This document shows positions 1 through 6,303 of a DNA stretch of 14,145 nucleotides, one piece after another. The position numbers and the translations under genes were made by a program. Where the stretch lies: the NCBI GenBank assembly GCA_025927795.1, contig JAICKT010000070.1, positions 1 through 14,145 of the forward strand, read 5' to 3'. Source of the DNA: Parafilimonas sp. (GTDB lineage Bacteria > Bacteroidota > Bacteroidia > Chitinophagales > Chitinophagaceae). The notes below the pieces were generated by a model. The model ran no database searches. It was not told where the DNA came from and saw nothing but the letters and a program-made list of their open reading frames with translations. Position 1 is the stretch's first letter. Every line of letters begins with the position of its first letter.

Positions 1-926
1 ATCATCATATTGCTATTACATACAGTAAAGCAAACAGTATTGTTACAATGTATATTGATGGCGTAAATGTAAATTCAGCAACTATAAATATTGATGCGGA
101 CTCCATTTATCATGGCGCAGATGCACACGATTCATCAGTAAATTATATAGGGTTATCTTCCTTTGCAGGAGACCCGCAACTTAATGGAAATATTGATGAA
201 TTCAGAATATCTGATACAGTAAGATATACGAGTGATTTTACCCCGGCAGTACCCTTTACACAAGACAGCCATACAATTGCGCTGTATCATTTTGATGATG
301 GCTCAGGACAAATGGCTGCTGATTCATCGGGTAATAATTATACGGGTGAATTAGGTTCTACCGCTGATGAAGATGTAAATGATCCTTTATGGTTTGCATG
401 CTCTTCTGTTTTAGCGAATTCATTTTTTTCATTCACTGCAACCGCCGAAAAAGAACAGGTTAAATTAAACTGGAGTGTGGCAGCAGATGTAAATACCCGT
501 TATTATGAGATACAAAGAAGCACTGATGCGGTTCATTTTACTACGCTAAATAAAATTGTACAAACCGGCACAAACGGAAATAATAATTATAGTTATACTG
601 ATTTCTCACCCGCACACAGCACCAATTATTACAGGTTAAAACAGGTTGATGCAAATGGCTCATATATATATTCTAAAACAGTTTCTGTAAATATTAATGG
701 GAACGGAGCATTTAAAGTATATCCTACTATTGCTGCGAGTACATTACATATTTCTGTTTCGCAAACGCCTTCAACTATCATAATTTTTAATTTAAACGGC
801 AAAGCAGTTAAAACATTAACCTTAAATAATAAGGAGCAGAATATAAATATTTCAGCATTACCCACCGGCAATTATATTATCAGAAATATTACAACTAACT
901 CTTCATTAAAATTTGTTAAGCAATAA
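1..926 (+). CDS. LamG / FN3-like T9SS-secreted protein, 5'-truncated by the window edge
   Basis: The frame is open from the first full codon at base 3 (reading HHIAITYSKAN), so the real start lies upstream and the ATG at 48 is internal. The first ~110 visible residues are the end of a concanavalin-A-like LamG domain (GNIDEFRISDTVRYTSDFTP, then ALYHFDD). About 90 residues of fibronectin-III-like beta sandwich follow (VKLNWSVAADVNTRYYEIQR ... YYRLKQVDANG). The last ~70 residues, from about base 711, are a type A T9SS sorting domain (FKVYP, FNLNGKAVKTL, LPTGNYIIR). Such proteins are exported by Sec, translocated by T9SS, and released or anchored at the cell surface. The usual YPNP signature is YPT here, a divergence I recall from other Chitinophagaceae cargo. 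The ligand of the LamG domain cannot be told. A hairpin follows the stop. Confidence 0.85.
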   Translation, partial: HHIAITYSKANSIVTMYIDGVNVNSATINIDADSIYHGADAHDSSVNYIGLSSFAGDPQLNGNIDEFRISDTVRYTSDFTPAVPFTQDSHTIALYHFDDGSGQMAADSSGNNYTGELGSTADEDVNDPLWFACSSVLANSFFSFTATAEKEQVKLNWSVAADVNTRYYEIQRSTDAVHFTTLNKIVQTGTNGNNNYSYTDFSPAHSTNYYRLKQVDANGSYIYSKTVSVNINGNGAFKVYPTIAASTLHISVSQTPSTIIIFNLNGKAVKTLTLNNKEQNINISALPTGNYIIRNITTNSSLKFVKQ

Positions 927-936
927 CGACTAAATT

Positions 937-976
937 CTTATTGGCGCATCAATATTTTGCATGATGTGCCAATAAG
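937..976 (+). terminator. Probable intrinsic terminator after the LamG/T9SS gene
   Basis: A 15-bp inverted repeat (937-951 with 962-976) encloses a 10-base loop; one pair is G-U in RNA. It starts 10 bases after the stop at 926. The downstream tract is T-rich but not a clean run (TTATCGATGGTTATTTTAT), so efficiency is uncertain. Confidence 0.55.
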
Positions 977-1022
977 TTATCGATGGTTATTTTATATTTC
1001 ATTCTCTGAATAAAAAGTAATA

Positions 1023-1039
1023 CCAATTTTTAAAATTGG
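1023..1039. promoter_or_regulatory. 17-base palindrome upstream of the NTF2-like gene promoter, possible operator
   Basis: CCAATTTTTAAAATTGG is a perfect 8-bp inverted repeat around one central base. Its right end lies 28 bases before the -7-like box at 1068. If transcription starts near 1080, the palindrome is centred around -49, a position compatible with an activator site. It is AT-rich, so chance is a real alternative. Confidence 0.25.
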
Positions 1040-1067
1040 CTTAAAAGATGCAGTGCAAATAAGCAAT

Positions 1068-1075
1068 TATCTTTG
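1068..1075 (+). promoter_or_regulatory. Bacteroidota -7 promoter box TATCTTTG
   Basis: TATCTTTG is a full match to the Bacteroidota TAnnTTTG -7 element. It ends only four bases before the ATG at 1080, so the transcript would be leaderless or nearly so. No TTG sits at the ideal -33 spacing (~20 bases); the nearest, at 1036-1038, is 29 bases upstream. This lowers confidence. Confidence 0.45.
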
Positions 1076-1079
1076 CGCT

Positions 1080-1502
1080 ATGATTAAAAAACTTTTAATT
1101 ACATTTTTAACCTTTGTGTTTTTTACTGCTGTTTTTTGTCAGAATGATGATAAAGCAAATGTGCTGGCAGTAGAAAGAAATGCCGCTAATGCTTTTACCA
1201 AACATGATGTGGTGGTGCTTAATTCGGTTTTTGCAGATGATGTAAATATTATTAGTGCAACCGGCGCTGTTGAAAACAAACAACAATTATTGCAGGCTGT
1301 ACAAAATATAAATTCAGTAACCGTATCTGATATGCAGGTTAGAATTGAAGGCTACATTGCAATAGTAACCGGAATAGCATTGGAAACCGGGAAAGATGAC
1401 AACGGCGTATATTCAAATAAAATGCGGTTTACGGATGTGCTTGAAAAAACTAAAGGTGTTTGGAAGATTATTGCCAGCCAGGCAACCGCAGTTCAACAAT
1501 AG
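1080..1502 (+). CDS. Secreted NTF2-like / SnoaL-DUF4440-type protein
   Basis: A 140-residue protein. It starts with an N-terminal signal peptide (MIKKLLITF, hydrophobic to FCQ at about residue 21). The single alpha+beta domain has the cone-barrel pattern of the NTF2/SnoaL superfamily: helix AVERNAANAFTKHD, then VLNSVFADDVNIISATGAV, and a C-terminal strand pair ending VWKIIASQATAVQQ. Members with this layout are small ligand-binding or enzyme-like domains of mostly unknown role, here probably periplasmic. I chose the ATG at 1080 over the upstream GTG at 1053 because the signal peptide starts there and the -7 box would otherwise fall inside the gene. Catalytic residues cannot be assigned. It lies 36 bases before the next gene and may be co-transcribed with it. 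Confidence 0.75.
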   Translation: MIKKLLITFLTFVFFTAVFCQNDDKANVLAVERNAANAFTKHDVVVLNSVFADDVNIISATGAVENKQQLLQAVQNINSVTVSDMQVRIEGYIAIVTGIALETGKDDNGVYSNKMRFTDVLEKTKGVWKIIASQATAVQQ

Positions 1503-1538
1503 CTGTTTGTATAATCTCACTTACCTTTACAAAATAAT

Positions 1539-1928
1539 ATGCTTTTTAAACGCATTATAAGTGCAGTTTTTTTGTTGATATTTACTTGTCAAACGTTTGA
1601 TAAAAATCTTATTTCCTTAAATTTTTACGCAAATCAGAATTATATAGCGCATAATTTATGTGAGAATCGTACCAAGCCGCAATTACATTGTAATGGTAAA
1701 TGCCAGTTACAAAAAAAGCTTAACCAGGAAGATTCTAAAGATAAACAAAATCCTGAGCGCAGAATTAATAACAGCAATGAAGTAATATCTTCAAAAACAT
1801 TTTTTGCAATACTTAATTTACCGGTTACAACAATTATAAAAAAGCAATACTCAACTACTACTGCAACAGGTATTCCTGTTGATCAATCTTTAAGTTTCTT
1901 CCATCCGCCGGAAAGTTTTTTCATATAG
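1539..1928 (+). CDS. Small membrane-anchored protein with CNGKC motif, putative metal-binding
   Basis: A 129-residue protein. Residues 4-17 form a hydrophobic N-terminal segment (uncleaved anchor or signal peptide). The core (residues 28-61) holds the motif C41-E-N-R ... H50-C51-N-G-K-C55 followed by QLQKKL, then a charged, lysine-rich linker, a second hydrophobic patch (88-100), and a tail with FHPPE. I associate this HCNGKC...KKL...HPP pattern with unnamed small proteins of Bacteroidota; no function is established to my knowledge. Three cysteines and a histidine within 15 residues could ligate copper or another soft metal, which is inference. The next gene also encodes a Cys-rich exported protein, which supports a shared role. 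The ATG at 1539 is preceded by a near-match -7 box (TACCTTTA at 1522). Confidence 0.7.
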   Translation: MLFKRIISAVFLLIFTCQTFDKNLISLNFYANQNYIAHNLCENRTKPQLHCNGKCQLQKKLNQEDSKDKQNPERRINNSNEVISSKTFFAILNLPVTTIIKKQYSTTTATGIPVDQSLSFFHPPESFFI

Positions 1929-1935
1929 CATTTCT

Positions 1936-1964
1936 TACTGCGCAATACGCAGTATTTATTTTTT
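1936..1964 (+). terminator. Short hairpin with T-tract between the CNGKC and CPICGCG genes
   Basis: A GC-rich 7-bp stem (TACTGCG 1936-1942, CGCAGTA 1948-1954) with a 5-base loop CAATA is followed at once by TTTATTTTTTAT. This is a good intrinsic terminator shape, although the next ATG is at 1983. It may end the upstream transcript, or act as a partial terminator that sets the ratio of the two products. Confidence 0.6.
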
Positions 1965-1982
1965 ATCATTTTAAATTATTGC

Positions 1983-2897
1983 ATGAAAAAGCTTTTCTTA
2001 TCAATTATATTTTTATTTATGCTGTCGGCATCATTTGCATGCCCGATATGCGGTTGTGGCGTTGGCGGTTTTTATATCGGACTATTGCCTACAAATCAAA
2101 GCAGCTTTATTGGTTTAAGGTATCAGTATTCGCATTATGATACACATTTAATTAATCAGCCAGACCAGTTCTCTAACGATCATTATCATATTGCTGAATT
2201 ATGGGGCGGATTTTCTGTAGGTAAAAAATGGCAGGTATTAGGTTTCGTTCCATACCACTTCAACAACCAAAATACAGATGATGGTTTAAAAACAAAAAAT
2301 GGATTAGGTGATATAACTGTTTTGGCAAATTATAAATTATGGCAATCGTCAAAACTTATGCATAACAATAAAATGTTTAAGCATGAATTCTGGATAGGCG
2401 CCGGTGTAAAACTGCCAACAGGAACTTATAATGTTGACCTCACAAATCCTGATACAGAGTTAGGAGATGTAAACAGCCAAATGGGTACAGGCAGTATTGA
2501 TTTTATTGCGAATGCCATGTATAATATTCACATTAATAAAATTGGGATTAATACAACGGTTAATTATAAAATAAACACTACTAACAATAGTAATTTTAAA
2601 TATGGAGATAGATTCTCTGCAAACAGTTTTGCCTATTACCAGGCTAGGGCGACCAAAGCAATTTATGTAGCACCAAATATTGGCGTTTTATATGAGCATG
2701 CGTCAGCGAATTTTCTTTCTAATAGTAAAGTAGATGAAACAGGAGGATACGTTACGTTGGCTTCTGCAGGATTAGAAATAAATTATCATAATATTACAGT
2801 TGGTACAAATATACAGTTGCCTTTTGCGCAGGAATTTGCACACGGTCAAACAGAAGCAAAAACAAGAGGTCTCGTGCATGTTACCTATGCATTCTAA
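1983..2897 (+). CDS. Outer-membrane beta-barrel protein with mature N-terminal CPICGCG motif
   Basis: A 304-residue protein. A signal peptide (residues 1-19, ...LSASFA) ends just before C20-P-I-C23-G-C25-G, so three cysteines lie at or near the mature N-terminus. The rest alternates amphipathic strands and turns (GLRYQYSHYD, AELWGGFSVG, EFWIGAGVKLPTGTY, AGLEINYHN, VGTNIQLPF) and ends in an aromatic (HVTYAF), as outer-membrane barrels do. It resembles unnamed Bacteroidota 'transporter' barrels with an N-terminal CxxCxC, which I recall near copper-related genes. There are histidine clusters in early loops (HYDTH, DHYH). Cleavage could be by signal peptidase I, or less likely II, since SFAC is a poor lipobox. 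The substrate is not shown by the sequence; metal binding or uptake is inferred. A strong terminator follows. Confidence 0.75.
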   Translation: MKKLFLSIIFLFMLSASFACPICGCGVGGFYIGLLPTNQSSFIGLRYQYSHYDTHLINQPDQFSNDHYHIAELWGGFSVGKKWQVLGFVPYHFNNQNTDDGLKTKNGLGDITVLANYKLWQSSKLMHNNKMFKHEFWIGAGVKLPTGTYNVDLTNPDTELGDVNSQMGTGSIDFIANAMYNIHINKIGINTTVNYKINTTNNSNFKYGDRFSANSFAYYQARATKAIYVAPNIGVLYEHASANFLSNSKVDETGGYVTLASAGLEINYHNITVGTNIQLPFAQEFAHGQTEAKTRGLVHVTYAF

Positions 2898-2930
2898 ATG
2901 CTTCAATCACTAAGGCAGTTTAAAGTTTAC

Positions 2931-2966
2931 AACCCATTATTGATGCAGATCAATAATGGGTTTTTG
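2931..2966 (+). terminator. Strong intrinsic terminator after the barrel gene
   Basis: A perfect 13-bp stem (AACCCATTATTGA at 2931-2943, TCAATAATGGGTT at 2950-2962) with loop TGCAGA runs directly into a T-rich tract (TTTTTGTTTG). It begins 33 bases after the stop of the + strand gene. Confidence 0.9.
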
Positions 2967-3261
2967 TTTGATACGTCTTTAGTAAAAAATGTGATTAAAA
3001 CTGAACATTCAAAACATTACTTCAAACAATTTTTCTGACAAATAAAAGCAGTGAAAAAAAATTAAAGACTGTTTATAAATCGGTGTAATTAATAAACAAT
3101 ACCATAAAATATTGAATTAAGAAGCTGTTTTAAATTTTTTGTTTTTAGCTAAAGCAGATTGTAAGTTTACCTTATAACCGCAAACTTAAGTTTGTGATTA
3201 ATGAAGTAATTGGAATCAAAGTACAACATGGCTTATTATTTTAAACAACTTTAAGTAAGCC
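2967..3261. other. Intergenic stretch between two convergent terminators, no gene seen
   Basis: About 295 AT-rich bases lie between the terminators of the two convergent genes, so neither gene explains them. No open frame here has a family signature. The only clear structure is the palindrome at 3181-3194. A small RNA is possible but unsupported beyond that. Confidence 0.5.
3181..3194. promoter_or_regulatory. Perfect 14-base palindrome containing a -7-like box on each strand
   Basis: CAAACTTAAGTTTG is self-complementary. It contains TAAGTTTG on + (3187-3194) and the same word on - (3181-3188), each a full match to the Bacteroidota TAnnTTTG -7 element. The nearest TTG candidates for -33 are 25 (+, 3159-3161) and 28 (-, 3217-3219) bases away, longer than usual. 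It could be a bidirectional promoter, a regulator site, or chance. Confidence 0.3.
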
Positions 3262-3295
3262 AAAAAAATAAGGTCCGTTTAGCAACGGACCTTAT
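3262..3295 (-). terminator. Strong intrinsic terminator of the cupredoxin gene
   Basis: A perfect 12-bp stem (ATAAGGTCCGTT at 3268-3279, AACGGACCTTAT at 3284-3295) encloses a 4-base loop. On the minus strand the hairpin is followed by T6 (complement of the A run at 3262-3267), so it ends transcripts from the gene at 3360-4442. Confidence 0.85.
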
Positions 3296-3359
3296 AGATA
3301 AACAAACCATACTAATTACTAAAGAATTTTTACATCATTCACTAATCATTGATAGCATA

Positions 3360-4442
3360 TCATTTCTTAATTATCTTTTCTTTTACTATTACTGCATCAG
3401 CACGTTTTACTTCAACAAAATAAATTCCCGGTTTAAGCTCACTTCCAAATGAAAAATCTTGTGAATTGATTCTCTTATTTCCTAACAATCTTCCATCAAC
3501 ATCATAGAGCAGTAAAGAGAATTGATCACTGTTGTAAGCAGGAAATGCAATATGAAAATCGTTAGCAGACGGGTTAGGGAAAATTTGTATTTTATCAGGA
3601 GATAGTTTTGTTGAAATTGAATTTAAGCAATTAACAACTACTGTAGTTACTGCCGAAGTTTTACTGCATCCCGTAGTAGTATTAATTACTGTTACTTTAT
3701 ATTTGCCCGCTTTTTTTGCAAGATAATTACTGGATGTAGCTCCAGAAATAATAACGCCGTTACGTATCCACCTGTATGTTAATAAGCTGCCGGTATTCGC
3801 TTTAAGCTTTATACTGTCGCCCGTACACATACTTACTGTGCCGGAGGGTGTAATAGTAGCAGTAGGTAATGGATCTACGATAACCTTAATTGCATTTGAA
3901 GTTGCTGTTTTTCCACATTTATTTGTAACGTTTAGTGCATAATTTCCCTTACTTTTTGCAGTATAACTGGCAGCATTTGCATTTGCAATATTTGCCCCAT
4001 TTTTTGTCCATTGGTATGTAACAGAACCGGAAGCACTTGAATTTAAAACTACAGAGCCGCCCTTGCAAAACTCAGTTGCCGAAGCTGCAGAAATTTGCAC
4101 ACTTGGCTGGGAACAATTGGAAACTGTAAAACTTCCCTGCATGCCCATTGCAAAATGAAAACTGCATTTATAACTATATGTACCTGTTTTTGAAGGAACA
4201 TAAGTGAAGCTGGTTATGGATGAATTAACCTCATTGTCCCATACTGCTGCTCCTGTTGGTACAGTAAGCGATGTTGTGGTATGAGATCCGCCAATCCAAA
4301 CCCATTTAACAGTATCGCCGAGATTTATTGTAAAGCTGGCAGGTGAAAACGTATAGTTATTTACATTAACAATTTGTGTAAACGAATAACCGCTTAATGT
4401 AAATAACATGCAAAGTACTGCTAAGGATAGATATTTTTTCAT
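3360..4442 (-). CDS. T9SS-secreted plastocyanin-like copper protein with two Ig-like domains
   Basis: A 360-residue protein. The signal peptide covers residues 1-22. Residues ~23-107 form a cupredoxin domain with a full type 1 copper ligand set: H54 (GGSHTT), C93, H96 and M101 (CSFHFAMGM). The C-x2-H-x4-M spacing is that of pseudoazurin and plastocyanin. Residues ~113-190 and ~193-271 are two homologous Ig-like repeats, each with Cys pairs and the pattern Y-x-W-x-[KR]-N-G, of the kind common in Bacteroidota surface proteins. Residues ~283-360 are a type A T9SS sorting domain (IQIFPNPSAN, LYDVDGR, LKPGIYFVEV). The protein should act outside the cell or on its surface, in electron transfer or copper binding; which one is unknown. 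It has its own terminator and is not in an operon with neighbours. Confidence 0.88.
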   Translation of the reverse strand: MKKYLSLAVLCMLFTLSGYSFTQIVNVNNYTFSPASFTINLGDTVKWVWIGGSHTTTSLTVPTGAAVWDNEVNSSITSFTYVPSKTGTYSYKCSFHFAMGMQGSFTVSNCSQPSVQISAASATEFCKGGSVVLNSSASGSVTYQWTKNGANIANANAASYTAKSKGNYALNVTNKCGKTATSNAIKVIVDPLPTATITPSGTVSMCTGDSIKLKANTGSLLTYRWIRNGVIISGATSSNYLAKKAGKYKVTVINTTTGCSKTSAVTTVVVNCLNSISTKLSPDKIQIFPNPSANDFHIAFPAYNSDQFSLLLYDVDGRLLGNKRINSQDFSFGSELKPGIYFVEVKRADAVIVKEKIIKK

Positions 4443-4708
4443 TTCAGTATTTTTAGGTTAATTAAAAGTGTTAGCATAGAAATACCATCTTGGTTTGTAT
4501 GTGAATAAACTGGCTTATTTATTACATTGGTTGCTTCTGTTAAAAAATAAAGAAGTAATGTTTCTTAGTATGCTATAAAAGCTTACTTAATTAATTCTAA
4601 TTTAATTATAAGTGTTTTATAAATTAGATAATGAGTTTGAAAGTAATAAGATCATTTAAAACTGATGAGGATGTATATTGATTAGAAATTTTTTAAATTA
4701 ATTTCTCT

Positions 4709-5185
4709 ATGCCTGTGCAATATTCTTTTGTAACAAAATGGCAATTAAAGGCACCGCTGCATGATGTTTGGAATGCAATTTATAATTCACTTGAATGGCC
4801 GCAATGGTGGAGAGGTGTAGTATCTGTTATTGAAATAGAAAAAAATAATGAAGCAGGTATAAATGGCATTAGAAATTACACATGGAAAAGTGTGTTGCCA
4901 TACAAACTTAATTTTAATATGAAGCTTGTTGAAAAAAAGCCATTGCAAAGTTTAAAAGGTATAGCCTTTGGAGAACTGGATGGCAGCGGTGAATGGTTAT
5001 TCACTCAAAAAGATTCAATTGTATTTGTACAATATAACTGGAATGTAATTACTACTAAGAAATGGATGAATACATTTTCATTTTTATTGAAACCATTGTT
5101 TCGCATAAATCACAATATTGTTATGCGCTGGGGCGGCAAATGTCTCGCAAAAAAATTAGAAACAACTTTATTAGCTAATAAATAA
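4709..5185 (+). CDS. SRPBCC / polyketide cyclase-like (START-fold) protein
   Basis: A 158-residue cytosolic protein, the usual length for one SRPBCC (Bet v1/START) domain. It opens with the typical strand-helix start (FVTKWQLKAPLHDVWNAIYN, then EWPQWWRGVVSV). It continues through the antiparallel sheet (GIRNYTWKSVLPYKLNFNMK, GELDGSGEWLFTQ, VFVQYNWNV) and closes with the long C-terminal helix (HNIVMRWGGKCLAKKLETTL). The fold binds hydrophobic ligands in a cavity, but the ligand and any enzyme activity cannot be read from the sequence. The ATG at 4709 is directly ahead of the domain. It is monocistronic: divergent from the cupredoxin gene and convergent with the gene at 5213, with only 27 bases and no clear hairpin between. 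Confidence 0.8.
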   Translation: MPVQYSFVTKWQLKAPLHDVWNAIYNSLEWPQWWRGVVSVIEIEKNNEAGINGIRNYTWKSVLPYKLNFNMKLVEKKPLQSLKGIAFGELDGSGEWLFTQKDSIVFVQYNWNVITTKKWMNTFSFLLKPLFRINHNIVMRWGGKCLAKKLETTLLANK

Positions 5186-5212
5186 TATAACAGAATAGCG
5201 TGTAGTAATAAA

Positions 5213-5449
5213 TTAAGATTGATATTGGTATTGCTCCAAAGCTTCACCAATATCTTCAACCAATTCTTCAGAAATCGGAATAATATCCTGTTCATTTGTT
5301 ACCCAATTTCCATCACTGGCTTTTTTTAGCGTAAAAAGCTTTTCACAATTTGTAAAAATCTCATAAAATGTACAGTCAAATTCACAATAAGAGTGAATTG
5401 TATAAGATATATTATTCACTTTTATTGTAAAAGGCTTCGCCTGTTCCAT
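5213..5449 (-). CDS. Conserved-looking small protein of unknown function (78 aa)
   Basis: I do not recognise a named family. The 78-residue protein has no signal peptide or membrane segment. It reads as a small alpha+beta unit: paired strands (FTIKVNNISYTIHSY, TFYEIFTN, KLFTLKKA), then DGNWVTNEQDI, then a C-terminal acidic helix (EELVEDIGEALEQYQ). Two-part proteins of this shape occur as unnamed short proteins in Bacteroidota. It has three cysteines (C22, C26, C35) with no CxxC motif. Its start is 8 bases after the stop of the 58-residue gene upstream, so it is likely the last gene of the minus-strand operon. The role is unknown. Confidence 0.6.
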   Translation of the reverse strand: MEQAKPFTIKVNNISYTIHSYCEFDCTFYEIFTNCEKLFTLKKASDGNWVTNEQDIIPISEELVEDIGEALEQYQYQS

Positions 5450-5457
5450 ACAAAAAA

Positions 5458-5634
5458 TTAGCTGAATTTTTTCATACTATCCTTAATCTCCGGCGCAAAC
5501 TGATCGTATATTTTTTTGCCTTTTTCCTTTAGTTTATTAAGCATTTCTCTTTTTTCATCTTCACTCATTGTAGAATATTTATAAGCAACAAATGCGGCTG
5601 CACCAGTTAACAGCAGGAAAGAAATTTTACCCAT
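5458..5634 (-). CDS. 58-residue single-TM protein, YtxH-like
   Basis: A short gene with ATG at 5634 and stop TAA at 5458-5460. The translation begins MGKISFLLLTGAAAFVAYKY and goes on STMSEDEKREMLNKL to an end in KDSMKKFS. Residues 4-18 form one glycine/alanine-containing membrane segment, and the rest is a charged amphipathic helix. This layout matches YtxH-type small membrane proteins of unknown or stress-related function, but the assignment rests on shape and not on a signature. It lies 8 bases upstream of the 78-residue gene and 68 bases after the cobalamin adenosyltransferase gene on the same strand, so it is probably in the same transcript. Confidence 0.65.
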   Translation of the reverse strand: MGKISFLLLTGAAAFVAYKYSTMSEDEKREMLNKLKEKGKKIYDQFAPEIKDSMKKFS

Positions 5635-5702
5635 AGTTTATTAATTTAAAGATTAATACTTAAAGAATCATGCCATTTTAATTCAAGCCAGGTTATTTGA
5701 AC

Positions 5703-6266
5703 TTAAACATCTCTTCCTTTCCAGATTACTTCTGCAACATGCAATTCCTGTGCGGTAAAACGTGCCAATACAAATAAGTAATCACTTAAGCGATTAAGAT
5801 ATTTTATAATGATTGGTTCTATAAAAACCGAATGTTGCTGCATATTTACACAAAGCCTTTCTGTGCGGCGGCAAACACAACGCGCAATATGTGTTGATGA
5901 AACAGCAGCATTACCACCTGGCAAAATAAAATTTTTCATTACTGGTAATGCATCATTCATTTTATCTATTTCAATTTCAAGAACACTTACATCTTCTTCT
6001 TTGAGATCAGGAATGTGCATGCCTGTTTGTTTTTCAGGATCACAGGCAAGCGATGAACCGATCACAAACAACCTGTTTTGCACTTGTTTTAAAACACCAC
6101 GTTGATGTTCATCAGGCGTGTAATCGGCTACAAGACCAATGTGAGAATTAAGTTCATCAACCGTACCATATGTTTCTATACGTACATCATTTTTAAAAAC
6201 TTTTGTTCCGCCAATAAGCGAAGTAGTGCCTTTATCGCCGGTTTTTGTATATATCTTAATTGCCAT
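5703..6266 (-). CDS. pduO: Cob(I)yrinic acid a,c-diamide adenosyltransferase, PduO type
   Basis: ATP:corrinoid adenosyltransferase: it moves the 5'-deoxyadenosyl group of ATP to the cobalt of cob(I)alamin, making coenzyme B12 in the cytosol. The protein is 187 residues, normal for the PduO/MMAB family. The family motifs are all present: N-terminal ATP-binding TKTGDKGTTSL (7-17), RIETYGTVDELNSHIG (29-44), FILPGG (113-118), the catalytic arginine/glutamate helix R129-C-V-C-R-R-T-E136-R, and YLNRLSDYLFVLAR (156-169). I chose the ATG at 6266 (MAIKIYTKTGDKG), which is where family members normally begin; an in-frame ATG at 6287 would add seven residues. It follows the ABC ATPase gene by 37 bases. 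No B12-dependent enzyme or other cobalamin gene is in view. Confidence 0.93.
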   Translation of the reverse strand: MAIKIYTKTGDKGTTSLIGGTKVFKNDVRIETYGTVDELNSHIGLVADYTPDEHQRGVLKQVQNRLFVIGSSLACDPEKQTGMHIPDLKEEDVSVLEIEIDKMNDALPVMKNFILPGGNAAVSSTHIARCVCRRTERLCVNMQQHSVFIEPIIIKYLNRLSDYLFVLARFTAQELHVAEVIWKGRDV

Positions 6267-6303
6267 ATCCGCTATCTTCCTAAACAAAAATTAAATTTTG
6301 TTA

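Noticed and set aside
1..926. The LamG-type gene as a pseudogene or as starting at the ATG at 48
   Set aside because: The frame is open to the window edge and the LamG domain is cut by the edge, so truncation is an artefact of the window.
961..985. A TTGGCAC word on the minus strand (around 966-974) resembling a sigma-54 -24 element
   Set aside because: The -12 TGC is at the wrong spacing, no minus-strand gene follows, and the word is simply one arm of the terminator hairpin.
2898..3038. An open frame of about 46 codons starting at the ATG at 2898
   Set aside because: It runs straight through the strong terminator hairpin at 2931-2962, has no family signature, and starts right after the barrel gene stop. 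Its composition looks like noise.
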